Origin: Dyella sp. SG609
Lineage (GTDB): Bacteria; Pseudomonadota; Gammaproteobacteria; Xanthomonadales; Rhodanobacteraceae
Assembly (NCBI RefSeq): GCF_012275375.1
Contig: NZ_JAAZQJ010000003.1
Coordinates: 310,001 to 374,000 of the forward strand
Reading direction: 5' to 3'
DNA length: 64,000 nt
Shown: piece after piece, positions 6,764 to 14,058 of the stretch
Numbering within the stretch: position 1 is the stretch's first letter
How the letters are laid out: the number at the start of each line of letters is the position of its first letter
Notes under the pieces: model-generated
Databases searched by the model: none
What the model saw: the letters and a program-made list of their open reading frames with translations, nothing else
Told to the model about the DNA's origin: nothing
Position numbers and translations under genes: made by a program

Positions 6764-9382
6764 CTAGTGCGGCAACGCTTCCGTCCCTTCAATCACAAAT
6801 TCACTACCAGCTTCACCAGCCGGCTGCCGCCCACCCGCAAACAGCTGGTACGTGCCAGCCACCACCTTCCGCTCCCCCTGCGCATCCACCGTGCTCAACT
6901 GCCGCGCATCGATGTCGAAATGCACGAGCTTCGACTCGCCGGCCTTCAACGCCACACGCTGGAAACCCACCAGGCTATACCGCGCCGCCCCTGCGGCCTT
7001 CGAACTCAAATACACCTGCACCACCTCATCGCCATCCCGCTCGCCCGCATTGCGCACCTGCACGTCCACCCCAAGCTTGTCGCCCGCCTTCAAGCTCCTG
7101 GCCGACAACTTCGGCGCCTCATACGCAAACCGCGTGTAGCTCAAGCCATCGCCGAACGCGAACAACGGCGTGCCGCGGAAATAGCGGTACGTCCTTCCTT
7201 CCATGCGGTAATCGTCGAACTTCGGCAGATCGTCGGCCGAGGCATAGAACGTCACCGGCAGACGTCCCGCCGGGTTGTAGCCGCCGGCCAGCACGTCGGC
7301 GATGGCGGTGCCGCCTTCCTCGCCGGGATACCAGGCGGCCACGATGGCATCCGCATGCTGCTTCGCCCAGTTCAGGGCCACCGCGCTGCCGCTGGTCAGC
7401 ACCACCACCAAGGGCTTGCCGCTGGCGGCGGCGGTTTCCAGCAGGCGCTGCTGCGTGGCCGGCAGGGACAGGTCGGTGCGGTCGCCGCCGGCGAAGCCCG
7501 GCACGCTGACCTGCAATTCCTCGCCTTCGACATCCGGCGACAGGCCGACCACGGCCACCACCGCATCTGCCTTGGCGATCGCTTCCTTCGCCTCGCGCAA
7601 CTGCGCCTCGGCCGGCGCGCTCCATTGCAGGCGGATGCCCTGGTCCTCGCCGGTGTGGCGCAGTTCCAGTTTCAGCGGACGCGGGCGCGTGTCGGCGAAA
7701 TGCAGGGGCAGGTTGAGGTCGTAGTCCTTGCCGTGGTCGTCCAGCACCAGCTTGCCGTCCACGTACAGGCGCACCGGATCGTGGCCTTTGCAGTCGAAGC
7801 AGCGGTCGATGTGCAGGTTGAGGTTGTAGTCGCCGGGGCCGGGCGGCAGCAGCTCGCCGGTCCAGCGCACGGCATAGCGGGCGGGATCGAGCTGCTTCGC
7901 CGGGGCCACTTCGTCCCAGTCGAAATCGATGCGGCGGTCGGTGCGGACCAGCGCGGGCTTGCCACTGAAATCGGTGTTGGCGAAATACTCGCCGCGCAAG
8001 CCGGGCGCGGCCTCCTTGCCGCCCGTGCGCAGCGCGGTGGACGGCACCGGCACGGACACGCCCTGCGCCAGCGTCGCGCCCTGGGCGTAGCTCACCTGCG
8101 CTTCGCCGAAGCGCTTGCGCAGGCCGGCCAGCGGCGTCACCGGATCGACCGCGGTGCCGTGGTAGTTCGCTTCAAGGATGTTCAAGGCATCGGCGTTCGG
8201 GCCGATCACCGCGATGCGCGCCGTGCTCTTCAGCGGCAAGGTGGCGCGCTCATTCTTCAGCAGCACGATCGATTCGCGCGCGGCCTGCAGGGCCAGCGCA
8301 CGGTGCGCCGGAGAGTTGATGTCCTGCGCGCCCAGCGCCGCATAAGGGCCGCCGGCATCGTCGAGCATGCCCATGCGGTAGCGCGCCGCGAACAGGCGGC
8401 GCGCGGCCCGGTCGAGCGTGGCTTCGCTCACCTGGCCCTTGCGCACCGCCTCGCCCAGCGCGGCGTAAGCGATGCCGCAATCGAGATCGGTGCCGGCGGC
8501 AACGGCTGCCGCGGAGGAGCCGGCGTTATCCGGCTTGTAGCGATGGAACTGGGTCATGTCGTCCACCGCATCGCAGTCGGACACGACATAACCGGCAAAG
8601 CGCCAGTCGCGGCGCAGGCGTTCCTGCAGCAGCAGCGGCGAGGCGCAAGCGGGCGTGCCTTCCAGCGCGTTGTAGGCGCACATCACCGAGGCGGCCTGTC
8701 CTTGCGTCACCGCCATGCGGAACGCCGGCAGATAGGTGTCTTCCAGATCGTGCGGCGAGGTGCGCGAATCGAAACCGTGCCGGCCTTTCTCCGGCCCGCT
8801 GTGCACCGCGAAATGCTTGGGCGTGGCGGCGGCCTTCAATTGCGCCGGGTCGTCGCCCTGGATGCCGCGCACGAACTGCGTGGCCAGGGTGCCGGTGAGG
8901 AAGGGATCCTCGCCATAGGTTTCCTGGCCGCGGCCCCAGCGCGGGTCGCGGAAGATATTGATGTTCGGCGACCAGATGCTCAGCCCGTGATAGCGCGGAT
9001 GATCGCCGCGCCCGGCCAGGTTGTACTTCGCGCGCGCTTCGGTGGACACCACGTCGCCCACCGCGTGCAGCAGCGGTGCGTTCCAGCTTGCCGCCAGCCC
9101 GATCGCCTGCGGAAACACCGTGGCATAGCCCGCGCGCGCCGTGCCGTGCAGGCCTTCGCTCCACCAGTCGTAAGCCGGCACGCCCAGGCGCGGAATGGCC
9201 GGCGCCGAGCTCTGCAGCTGCGCGATCTTCTCCTCCAGCGTCATGCGCGCGACCAGGGCCGCGGCACGCTGGTCGGCCTGGGCGGCATCCATGGCGGCGG
9301 CGTGGCCGGCCAGCATCAGGCTGAGCGCGAGGGCGGCGTGGCGCCAAGGGGAACGAAGGCGGGAACGGTACGACGGCTTCAC
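6764..9382 (-). CDS. exported glycoside hydrolase family 3 with PA14 domain
   Basis: This is an 872-residue GH3 enzyme, of the beta-glucosidase or beta-xylosidase type; the substrate cannot be fixed from sequence. A signal peptide (about residues 1-30, ending GHAAA) predicts periplasmic or outer location. The N-terminal GH3 barrel contains the substrate region KHFAVHSGPEKGRHGF and the nucleophile motif VVSDCDAV, with Asp at about 269. The C-terminal GH3 domain starts near 380 and is interrupted by a PA14 insert at about 455-600 (GLRGEYFANTDF). A fibronectin-III-like domain ends the protein. The upstream serine hydrolase gene lies 42 bases away on the same strand, so cotranscription is likely. 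Confidence 0.9.
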   Translation of the reverse strand: MKPSYRSRLRSPWRHAALALSLMLAGHAAAMDAAQADQRAAALVARMTLEEKIAQLQSSAPAIPRLGVPAYDWWSEGLHGTARAGYATVFPQAIGLAASWNAPLLHAVGDVVSTEARAKYNLAGRGDHPRYHGLSIWSPNINIFRDPRWGRGQETYGEDPFLTGTLATQFVRGIQGDDPAQLKAAATPKHFAVHSGPEKGRHGFDSRTSPHDLEDTYLPAFRMAVTQGQAASVMCAYNALEGTPACASPLLLQERLRRDWRFAGYVVSDCDAVDDMTQFHRYKPDNAGSSAAAVAAGTDLDCGIAYAALGEAVRKGQVSEATLDRAARRLFAARYRMGMLDDAGGPYAALGAQDINSPAHRALALQAARESIVLLKNERATLPLKSTARIAVIGPNADALNILEANYHGTAVDPVTPLAGLRKRFGEAQVSYAQGATLAQGVSVPVPSTALRTGGKEAAPGLRGEYFANTDFSGKPALVRTDRRIDFDWDEVAPAKQLDPARYAVRWTGELLPPGPGDYNLNLHIDRCFDCKGHDPVRLYVDGKLVLDDHGKDYDLNLPLHFADTRPRPLKLELRHTGEDQGIRLQWSAPAEAQLREAKEAIAKADAVVAVVGLSPDVEGEELQVSVPGFAGGDRTDLSLPATQQRLLETAAASGKPLVVVLTSGSAVALNWAKQHADAIVAAWYPGEEGGTAIADVLAGGYNPAGRLPVTFYASADDLPKFDDYRMEGRTYRYFRGTPLFAFGDGLSYTRFAYEAPKLSARSLKAGDKLGVDVQVRNAGERDGDEVVQVYLSSKAAGAARYSLVGFQRVALKAGESKLVHFDIDARQLSTVDAQGERKVVAGTYQLFAGGRQPAGEAGSEFVIEGTEALPH

Positions 9383-9424
9383 GGACTCTCCTCGCTGGGC
9401 AGCGGAGGTCCGAGTCTGCCACGG

Positions 9425-10564
9425 CTATTTTTTTGGACGGGACAATCGCTGCTCGCGGTAGCTGGCCTCCATCAGGGCCGTGGCCAGCTCGCCGAGCTTC
9501 AGGTGATCGAAGCTGGTGTTGTTCATCACGATCACGCTGTGGCCGTCGTCCAGCGTGCGCCAGGCCAGCACGCGGAAGGCGCCGTTGGAGCCGTACTCCC
9601 AGGCCACGGGATGGTCGGCGCCATCAAAGGGCAGGGTCTGGGTGCGTCCGCCCAGGGCGTAGTTCTGCAGCGGACGTTCCACGCTCATCAGCGTGCGCGT
9701 GCTTTCCGGCGACAGCAGCCGGCCGCCGAACAGGGCATCCATCAGCACGAACAGGTCGTTGGCGCTGGCGTAGAAGCCGCCAGCCAGCACCATGAAATCG
9801 GGCAGGGGTTTGTCCAGCGGCAACACCTGCGGCGCCAGTTGCCGGTAGCCCAGCGCCATGCCGCGCACGGCGGACGAGCTGCCGCGATAGATGCCGCTGT
9901 GGCGCAGCGCGAGCGGCTGGACCAGATAGCCGTCCACCAGCGAAGCGTAGTCGCGGCCGGTGGCCTGCTCGATCACGGCTTTGACCAGCAGCCAGTTGGA
10001 GTGTGAGTAGTCCCAGTCGGTGCCGGGGGCGAAGCGCAGGTCGCCGCTGGCGAAACGGCGCACGGCTTCGGCATTGCTTAGCGACAGATCGCGCGTGGCC
10101 GGATCGCGCTTGATCGCTTCGTCGATCTCGTTCGGTACGCCACTGGCGTGGCTGATCAGCTCGCGCAGGGTGAGCCGGTCGCCGTTGTCGCGGCGATAGT
10201 CCGGCAGATAGCTGGAGATCGGCTCGTCCAGGGCCAGCTCGCCTTGCTGCACCAGCCGCATGACCACGATCGAGGCGATCCATTTGGAGATCGAGCCGGT
10301 CTCGAACGGCGTGTCGACGGTGAGCGGCTGCCGCGTGGCGGCGTCGGCGACGCCGAAGCTCTCGGCGTAATCCACGTGCGAACCGTGGCCCACCAGGATC
10401 ACGCCATTGAAGTGCTGGTCCACCGCGAAGCGCCGGGCCGTGGCGGCGCAGGCATCGCAATCGGCGAGGGCGGGAAAGGCGGCGAGCAGGGCGAGCATCG
10501 CCCACATCAGCCGCCATCCCGCGCGGCCATCCTTCTGCTTGTGCAACTTCGGCGAGCCATTCAT
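9425..10564 (-). CDS. serine hydrolase of the beta-lactamase class C fold
   Basis: This is a 379-residue exported penicillin-binding-protein-like serine hydrolase (DD-peptidase, esterase or similar). Residues 1-32 form a signal peptide (WAMLALLAAFPALA). The catalytic SxxK motif is SISK within TGSISKWIAS. The second motif is YSH in DYSHSNW, where most relatives have YSN, so the third residue is atypical. The start at 10564 is the ATG just before the signal peptide; the longer in-frame start at 10708 adds a low-complexity segment overlapping the neighbouring small gene and was rejected. The GH3 gene follows after 42 bases. The substrate is unknown. Confidence 0.85.
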   Translation of the reverse strand: MNGSPKLHKQKDGRAGWRLMWAMLALLAAFPALADCDACAATARRFAVDQHFNGVILVGHGSHVDYAESFGVADAATRQPLTVDTPFETGSISKWIASIVVMRLVQQGELALDEPISSYLPDYRRDNGDRLTLRELISHASGVPNEIDEAIKRDPATRDLSLSNAEAVRRFASGDLRFAPGTDWDYSHSNWLLVKAVIEQATGRDYASLVDGYLVQPLALRHSGIYRGSSSAVRGMALGYRQLAPQVLPLDKPLPDFMVLAGGFYASANDLFVLMDALFGGRLLSPESTRTLMSVERPLQNYALGGRTQTLPFDGADHPVAWEYGSNGAFRVLAWRTLDDGHSVIVMNNTSFDHLKLGELATALMEASYREQRLSRPKK

Positions 10565-10655
10565 CGGGGCACCTGGCGAGCGGGAGACTCCCGGTCGGAT
10601 GCCCAGCGGCGCGAATGGGTTTAAGCGCGCCGTACTGCTTTCGAACGCGTACCGC

Positions 10656-10796
10656 TCAGCGGCTGGCGGCGACGGCGGTGGTGGCAACCGACTCCGGTGC
10701 CGACGCATGCGTGGTCAGCATGCCGCCCAGGACCAGGGCGCAGACCAGCAGACCGGCGGCGAAGAAACCATGCAGCATGATGTTTTCGAATTTCAT
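10656..10796 (-). CDS. small single-helix peptide, paralog 1
   Basis: This 46-residue peptide is not in a family I recognise. It has a short charged N-terminus (MKFENIMLHG), one hydrophobic helix FFAAGLLVCALVLGGML, and an Ala/Thr/Ser-rich tail ending in AASR. It is clearly paralogous to the peptides at 10833-10976 and 12540-12683, especially through FFAAGLLVC and MLTT. An AAGGAGAG ribosome site lies six to seven bases before the ATG, very like those of its paralogs. It starts 36 bases after paralog 2 with no promoter visible between, so both should be read from the sigma-54 promoter at 11022-11039. It is probably an inner-membrane or secreted peptide; its function is unknown. Confidence 0.75.
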   Translation of the reverse strand: MKFENIMLHGFFAAGLLVCALVLGGMLTTHASAPESVATTAVAASR

Positions 10797-10832
10797 GACG
10801 ACTCTCCTTGATGCGAATGAAGCGGCAACTGC

Positions 10833-10976
10833 TTAGCGGTGGGCGGCGGCCACGGCGGTGGCGGCGATCGCCTGCGGAGCGGCGGTGTGGGTGGTCAGCA
10901 TGTTGCCCAGGACCAGGGCGCAAACCAGCAGGCCGGCAGCGAAGAAGCTCTTGAGCAGCAGGGTTTCGGCTTTCAT
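10833..10976 (-). CDS. small single-helix peptide, paralog 2
   Basis: This 47-residue peptide begins MKAETLLLKSFFAAG and has the hydrophobic segment FFAAGLLVCALVLGNML (residues 11-27) followed by an Ala/Thr-rich tail ending AAAHR. It is the first gene after a near-perfect sigma-54 promoter (11022-11039), with the predicted transcription start about 35 bases before the ATG. The ribosome site AAGGAGAGATGTC is almost identical to that of paralog 3. The three paralogs conserve protein and leader sequence, which argues that they are real genes. The helix could be a membrane anchor or an uncleaved or cleaved signal. I do not recognise the family and assign no function. Confidence 0.78.
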   Translation of the reverse strand: MKAETLLLKSFFAAGLLVCALVLGNMLTTHTAAPQAIAATAVAAAHR

Positions 10977-11021
10977 GACATCTCTCCTTGAGGTGGGTGT
11001 TCGAGGCTTTCGAGGTATAGA

Positions 11022-11039
11022 TGGCAAGGGTCGTGCCAA
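11022..11039 (-). promoter_or_regulatory. sigma-54 promoter, cassette A
   Basis: Read on the minus strand the site is TTGGCACGACCCTTGCCA. It matches the sigma-54 (RpoN) -24/-12 consensus TGGCACG-N4-TTGC, with the invariant GG and GC correctly spaced. It lies 46 bases upstream of the ATG at 10976. A second copy with the same core is at 12741-12758. Confidence 0.85.
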
Positions 11040-11047
11040 CCACGAAG

Positions 11048-11081
11048 ATGGCTCGCAGGCCGCGCCGTTGAGCCATTTCTT
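11048..11081. promoter_or_regulatory. invariant 34-base block with inverted repeat, cassette A
   Basis: This block is identical, base for base, to 12767-12800. It begins ATGGCTC and contains the inverse GAGCCAT after a 15-base spacer. It lies between the sigma-54 promoter and the upstream palindromes, at the same offset in both cassettes (26 bases from the promoter edge). It may be a binding site for an additional regulator or a DNA-bending protein. Confidence 0.6.
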
Positions 11082-11105
11082 GAAAACGTCGTGGCGGGCG
11101 GAGGT

Positions 11106-11139
11106 TGTCCGCGGACAGGCGGACGGCCGTGTCCGGACA
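11106..11139. promoter_or_regulatory. paired palindromes, putative enhancer-binding sites, cassette A
   Basis: Two perfect palindromes, TGTCCGCGGACA (11106-11117) and TGTCCGGACA (11130-11139), have centres 23 bases apart. They sit about 95-130 bases upstream of the predicted sigma-54 start, the usual place for an activator of the AAA+ enhancer-binding class. Two further GGACA half-sites follow. Cassette B repeats the arrangement at the same distances. Confidence 0.7.
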
Positions 11140-11350
11140 ACGAGCCGGACAGCGGACGCCGTCGTGCATGCACGAATCGGGCGCCGCGCCGATCGCAAGA
11201 ACAGATGGCCGCCGTGCGTTCGAACACGGCTTGGACGGATGGATGGCGCCAGGGGAGTTGAAGCGCGCCCAACCATGCCCATGTGGCAACCACCGATTGG
11301 CGGCGTGCTGCCGCCGGCCGGCTTCATCCCCTCACGATCAGGAACGAACG

Positions 11351-12322
11351 ATGAGCATCAGTTCCACTTTCGCCCGCACCGCCCTGTCCGCCGCCATCGT
11401 GCTCGGCAGCGCGCTCGCCCTGGCGCCCGCGCATGCCGCGGCGCCGATGGCCAGGACCAGCGCACCGGGCTACTACCGCATGATGCTGGGCGACTTCGAA
11501 GTGACCGCGCTGTCCGACGGCACCCACGCGATGGACGTCAACCAGCTGCTGGACCAGGCCAAGGCTTCGACCGTGCAGCAGTCGCTGAAGGCGGCCGACC
11601 AGACGCCGTCGTACGAATGGAGCTTCAACGGTTTTCTGGTCAACACCGGCAGCAAGCTGGTACTGATCGACACCGGCGCCGGCACCTCCATGGGCAGCGA
11701 CCTGGGCAAGCTGGCCGCGCGCATCAAGGCCGCCGGCTACACGCCCGAGCAGATCGACGAGATCTACATCACCCATATGCACCCCGACCATATCGGCGGC
11801 CTGGTGGCCGACGGCAAGGCGGTGTTCCCCAATGCCACCGTGCGCGCCGGCAAGGCCGATGCGGATTTCTGGCTGAGCAAGGCGCAGGAAGAGAAAGCGC
11901 CGGCCGAAGCGCACGAATTCTTCGACGGCGCGCAGAAGGCGCTGGATCCCTACGTCAAGGCCGGCCACTTCAAGCCGATCGCCGCCGACGGGGAGCTGGT
12001 GCCGGGCATCCGCTCGATCAGCCTCAACGGCCACACGCCGGGCCATACCGGCTATGCGGTCGAGAGCAAGGGCCAGAAGCTGCTGGTGTGGGGCGACACG
12101 CTGCACGTGCAGACGGTGCAGTTCGCGCATCCGGAGGTGTCGATCAAGTTCGACAGCGATGGCGCGAATGCGGAGAAGGTGCGCGAGCGCATCCTGGCCG
12201 ATGCGGCGAAGAATGGCTATCTGGTGGCCGGCGCCCATATCTCGTTCCCGGGCATCGGGCATATCGCGGCGGACGGCAAGGGTTACAAGTGGTTGCCGGT
12301 GAGTTACACCGAGATCCACTGA
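11351..12322 (+). CDS. exported metallo-beta-lactamase-fold hydrolase
   Basis: This is a 323-residue MBL-fold enzyme with a cleavable signal peptide (about residues 1-30, LALAPAHAA), so it probably acts in the periplasm. The zinc motif HMHPDHIGG (about residues 140-148) and the later ligands in GHTPGH and WGDTLH are present. The layout resembles the lactonase/quorum-quenching and related MBL hydrolases, but the substrate is not identifiable. The ATG at 11351 follows a GGAACGAACG leader. The gene lies between the two sigma-54 peptide cassettes and points away from cassette A; a functional link is only positional. A strong terminator follows 12 bases after the stop. Confidence 0.88.
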   Translation: MSISSTFARTALSAAIVLGSALALAPAHAAAPMARTSAPGYYRMMLGDFEVTALSDGTHAMDVNQLLDQAKASTVQQSLKAADQTPSYEWSFNGFLVNTGSKLVLIDTGAGTSMGSDLGKLAARIKAAGYTPEQIDEIYITHMHPDHIGGLVADGKAVFPNATVRAGKADADFWLSKAQEEKAPAEAHEFFDGAQKALDPYVKAGHFKPIAADGELVPGIRSISLNGHTPGHTGYAVESKGQKLLVWGDTLHVQTVQFAHPEVSIKFDSDGANAEKVRERILADAAKNGYLVAGAHISFPGIGHIAADGKGYKWLPVSYTEIH

Positions 12323-12334
12323 GTGACGTTCGAA

Positions 12335-12362
12335 GGGCCTGCGCGATGCGGGCCCTTTTTTT
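12335..12362 (+). terminator. Rho-independent terminator after MBL-fold gene
   Basis: The stem GGGCCTGC pairs with GCGGGCCC (one G-T wobble), followed by seven T residues. Confidence 0.88.
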
Positions 12363-12539
12363 ATGGGCGGATGCTCACCAGGCTGGTCATCGCATCCCTA
12401 CAGAAAAGCTTTCGTCCACCAGCAAGGGCAACAGCGGCGTGACGGAGGCTTCGTTGGACTTGCTCCAGCGCGTCCTGCCCGAGCCATCGCGAAAACCCTG
12501 CGCTGCGTGGACAAGGCTGTACATGCTCGTGGTTCCGGA

Positions 12540-12683
12540 TCAGCGGTGAGCGGCAACAGCGGCGGTGCTGGCGACCGATTCCGGGGCCGAGGCGCGCGTG
12601 GTCAGCATGCCGCCCAGCACCAGGACGCAAACCAGCAGACCGGCGGCGAAGAAACCCTTCAGCATCAGGCTTTCGACTTTCAT
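12540..12683 (-). CDS. small single-helix peptide, paralog 3
   Basis: This 47-residue peptide begins MKVESLMLKGFFAAG, with hydrophobic segment FFAAGLLVCVLVLGGML and a tail ending AVAAHR. It is the third member of the family at 10656-10796 and 10833-10976. It has its own sigma-54 promoter at 12741-12758 and an AAGGAGAGATGTC ribosome site seven bases before the ATG. The predicted start of transcription is about 47 bases upstream of the ATG. The bases from 12363 to 12539 downstream show nothing I can support as a gene. Its function is unknown; the shared regulation suggests the paralogs act together or in the same condition. Confidence 0.78.
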   Translation of the reverse strand: MKVESLMLKGFFAAGLLVCVLVLGGMLTTRASAPESVASTAAVAAHR

Positions 12684-12740
12684 GACATCTCTCCTTGCGT
12701 GGTTGGTCTTGCGTGCTTGGTTGGTCTTGCAAGGTAGATA

Positions 12741-12758
12741 TGGCAAGGCGCGTGCCAA
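12741..12758 (-). promoter_or_regulatory. sigma-54 promoter, cassette B
   Basis: On the minus strand it reads TTGGCACGCGCCTTGCCA, an excellent RpoN -24/-12 element differing from cassette A only in the spacer. It is 58 bases upstream of the ATG at 12683. Confidence 0.85.
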
Positions 12759-12766
12759 CCGCTCCG

Positions 12767-12800
12767 ATGGCTCGCAGGCCGCGCCGTTGAGCCATTTCTT
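12767..12800. promoter_or_regulatory. invariant 34-base block with inverted repeat, cassette B
   Basis: This is an exact copy of 11048-11081, including the ATGGCTC...GAGCCAT inverted arms, at the same 26-base offset from the sigma-54 element. Confidence 0.6.
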
Positions 12801-12824
12801 CAAAGTGCCATGGCGCGGGGCGGT

Positions 12825-12858
12825 TGTCCGCGGACAGGTGGACAGGCTTGTCCGGACA
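12825..12858. promoter_or_regulatory. paired palindromes, putative enhancer-binding sites, cassette B
   Basis: TGTCCGCGGACA (12825-12836) and TGTCCGGACA (12849-12858) have centres 23 bases apart and lie 84 bases from the promoter edge, exactly as in cassette A. Extra GGACA half-sites lie in and after the pair. Together with the other cassette B elements this accounts for most of the gene-free stretch 12684-13003. Confidence 0.7.
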
Positions 12859-13003
12859 GCCCGGCGGACAGCGGGCGCACGCTTTTTCGCCCGGCGGACC
12901 TTGCCGCCGGATAGTGGGGTCCCGGTCACGCGGCCCGCCGGCACGCCCCGGTAAAATTCCCCGACCGCAAGACGCGGCCACCGCTGAAAAGGAGTTTCAC
13001 GGT

Positions 13004-13327
13004 ATGCGCATCGAAACCGTCGATGAGCTGAAGGATCACCTCAGGATCCTGTTCGACGACCCATCCCTGAAGTTCGGCGACGACCTCGGCTACGGGGTCA
13101 CCTTCGACGTGCCCGGCAAGGCCCGCGCCGTGATGCTGTCATTGCAGGAACGCACCGACGCCGCACGCTGGGGCGGCGACGCGGGCAACTGGTTCTACAA
13201 GTGCGACGACGAGAACTGGCTGCTCTATCTACGCTCGATTCCGCATGCGGTGGTCTGCATTGCTTCGGTGAGGTCGTTGCATCGGAGGCATCTGGAGCAG
13301 TATCAAGGAAGCAATGCGCCGGTTTGA
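13004..13327 (+). CDS. hypothetical protein, 107 aa
   Basis: I do not recognise this protein. It is 107 residues, acidic in the first half (DELKDHLRILFDDPSLKFGDDL) with an aromatic-rich centre (GNWFYKCDDENWLLYLRS) and no signal peptide or membrane segment. The ATG at 13004 has an AAAAGGAG ribosome site at good spacing. The next gene starts 14 bases before this one ends, so translation may be coupled. It opens a run of small genes (13004-15061) whose sequence is less GC-rich towards the 3' end. An immunity-type protein is possible from size and acidity, but there is no direct support. Confidence 0.65.
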   Translation: MRIETVDELKDHLRILFDDPSLKFGDDLGYGVTFDVPGKARAVMLSLQERTDAARWGGDAGNWFYKCDDENWLLYLRSIPHAVVCIASVRSLHRRHLEQYQGSNAPV

Positions 13328-13646
13328 GGCGAGTGGGGCTGCCTGGATGCGGAAAGCCGATTTTCTATCGCTCATGAAGTTTCCGCCCGAATGGGAAGAG
13401 TGGGGTCTCTATCCCGATGAGCTCTTTCTGGAGCAATGGGCGCTTTACCGGCCGGGCGACGAGGCTGGCAGCGAGCATGATCGGAATGGCGCGTTTCATT
13501 GGTGGCTGAAGCGGAAGCCGGATATGGATGTCCTGGAAAAGCTGTTGCTCCTTTCCCACTTGGACGGCGATCAGCTGATGGCAGCGGATGCCCGTCGTTA
13601 CATCGATCAGGCGATCGGTAACCTGGATATCCGGGAAGGCTGCTGA
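13314..13646 (+). CDS. hypothetical protein, 110 aa
   Basis: This is an unrecognised 110-residue protein rich in Trp and acidic residues (FPPEWEEWGLYPDEL, HWWLKRKPDMDVLEKL), with a helical C-terminus. The ATG at 13314 overlaps the end of the preceding gene and has AAGGAAG upstream; an alternative ATG gives a start at MRKADFLSLM, eleven residues in. No membrane segment or signal is seen. The overlap suggests it is translated together with the 107-residue protein and may act with it. Confidence 0.6.
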   Translation: MRRFEASGAAWMRKADFLSLMKFPPEWEEWGLYPDELFLEQWALYRPGDEAGSEHDRNGAFHWWLKRKPDMDVLEKLLLLSHLDGDQLMAADARRYIDQAIGNLDIREGC

Positions 13647-13748
13647 ATTTCCATGCCGCCCTGGTTGCCATCTGTAGCAACTGGATCGTCTGATTGAAGT
13701 CAGGCACGCTAGCGCGAGCAGCTCTCGTGATAGCGGAGGTGATGCCTT

Positions 13749-14051
13749 GTGGAATACATCAGAGTCTTATCGAAGGGCGTGGGGCTCGGCTATCCCGTCG
13801 AGATACTGATCGAGGTCGGGCCGGATGGTTGCGCGCGCCGCAAGCTGGAACGGTTTGCGGATGGGCGGGTGGCGCTGGCCAGTGCGCGGTTTGCGGAGGG
13901 CGATACGCGGGTGGATGACAAGCCGGTGCCGTCGCTGGATGAAATCGATGCCGATCCGGAGTTCGTGGCGCAGAAGATGACCAGGGTTGAGTTTGAGCGG
14001 GCGTGGAATGCGGGGTTTCTGACGCAACCTGCTTCGCCCTGGCACGGATAA
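13749..14051 (+). CDS. DUF6881-like protein
   Basis: This 100-residue protein begins VEYIRV (read as Met from a GTG) and follows the pattern I associate with DUF6881: an N-terminal EYIRV strand, a central KLERFADGRVALA stretch and the end motif PSLDEIDADPEF...FERAW. The GTG at 13749 is supported by a strong GGAGGTGA seven bases upstream, which decides the start. The family is uncharacterised and often sits among small accessory genes, as here. It is eight bases upstream of the phosphatase-like gene and probably in the same transcript. Confidence 0.7.
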   Translation: MEYIRVLSKGVGLGYPVEILIEVGPDGCARRKLERFADGRVALASARFAEGDTRVDDKPVPSLDEIDADPEFVAQKMTRVEFERAWNAGFLTQPASPWHG

Positions 14052-14058
14052 GGCGTAA

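Noticed and set aside
6767-10006. A 1079-codon open frame on the plus strand opposite the GH3 and serine hydrolase genes
   Set aside because: It is antisense to two genes with clear domains and signal peptides; its translation is low-complexity His/Gln/Arg/Ala, typical of a high-GC shadow frame.
9425-10564. Serine hydrolase considered as an antibiotic-resistance beta-lactamase
   Set aside because: The fold is shared by esterases and DD-peptidases; the second motif is atypical (YSH), and nothing shows beta-lactam hydrolysis.
12387-12524. A 45-codon frame on the minus strand downstream of peptide paralog 3
   Set aside because: No ribosome site, no similarity to the peptides and no counterpart in the other cassette.
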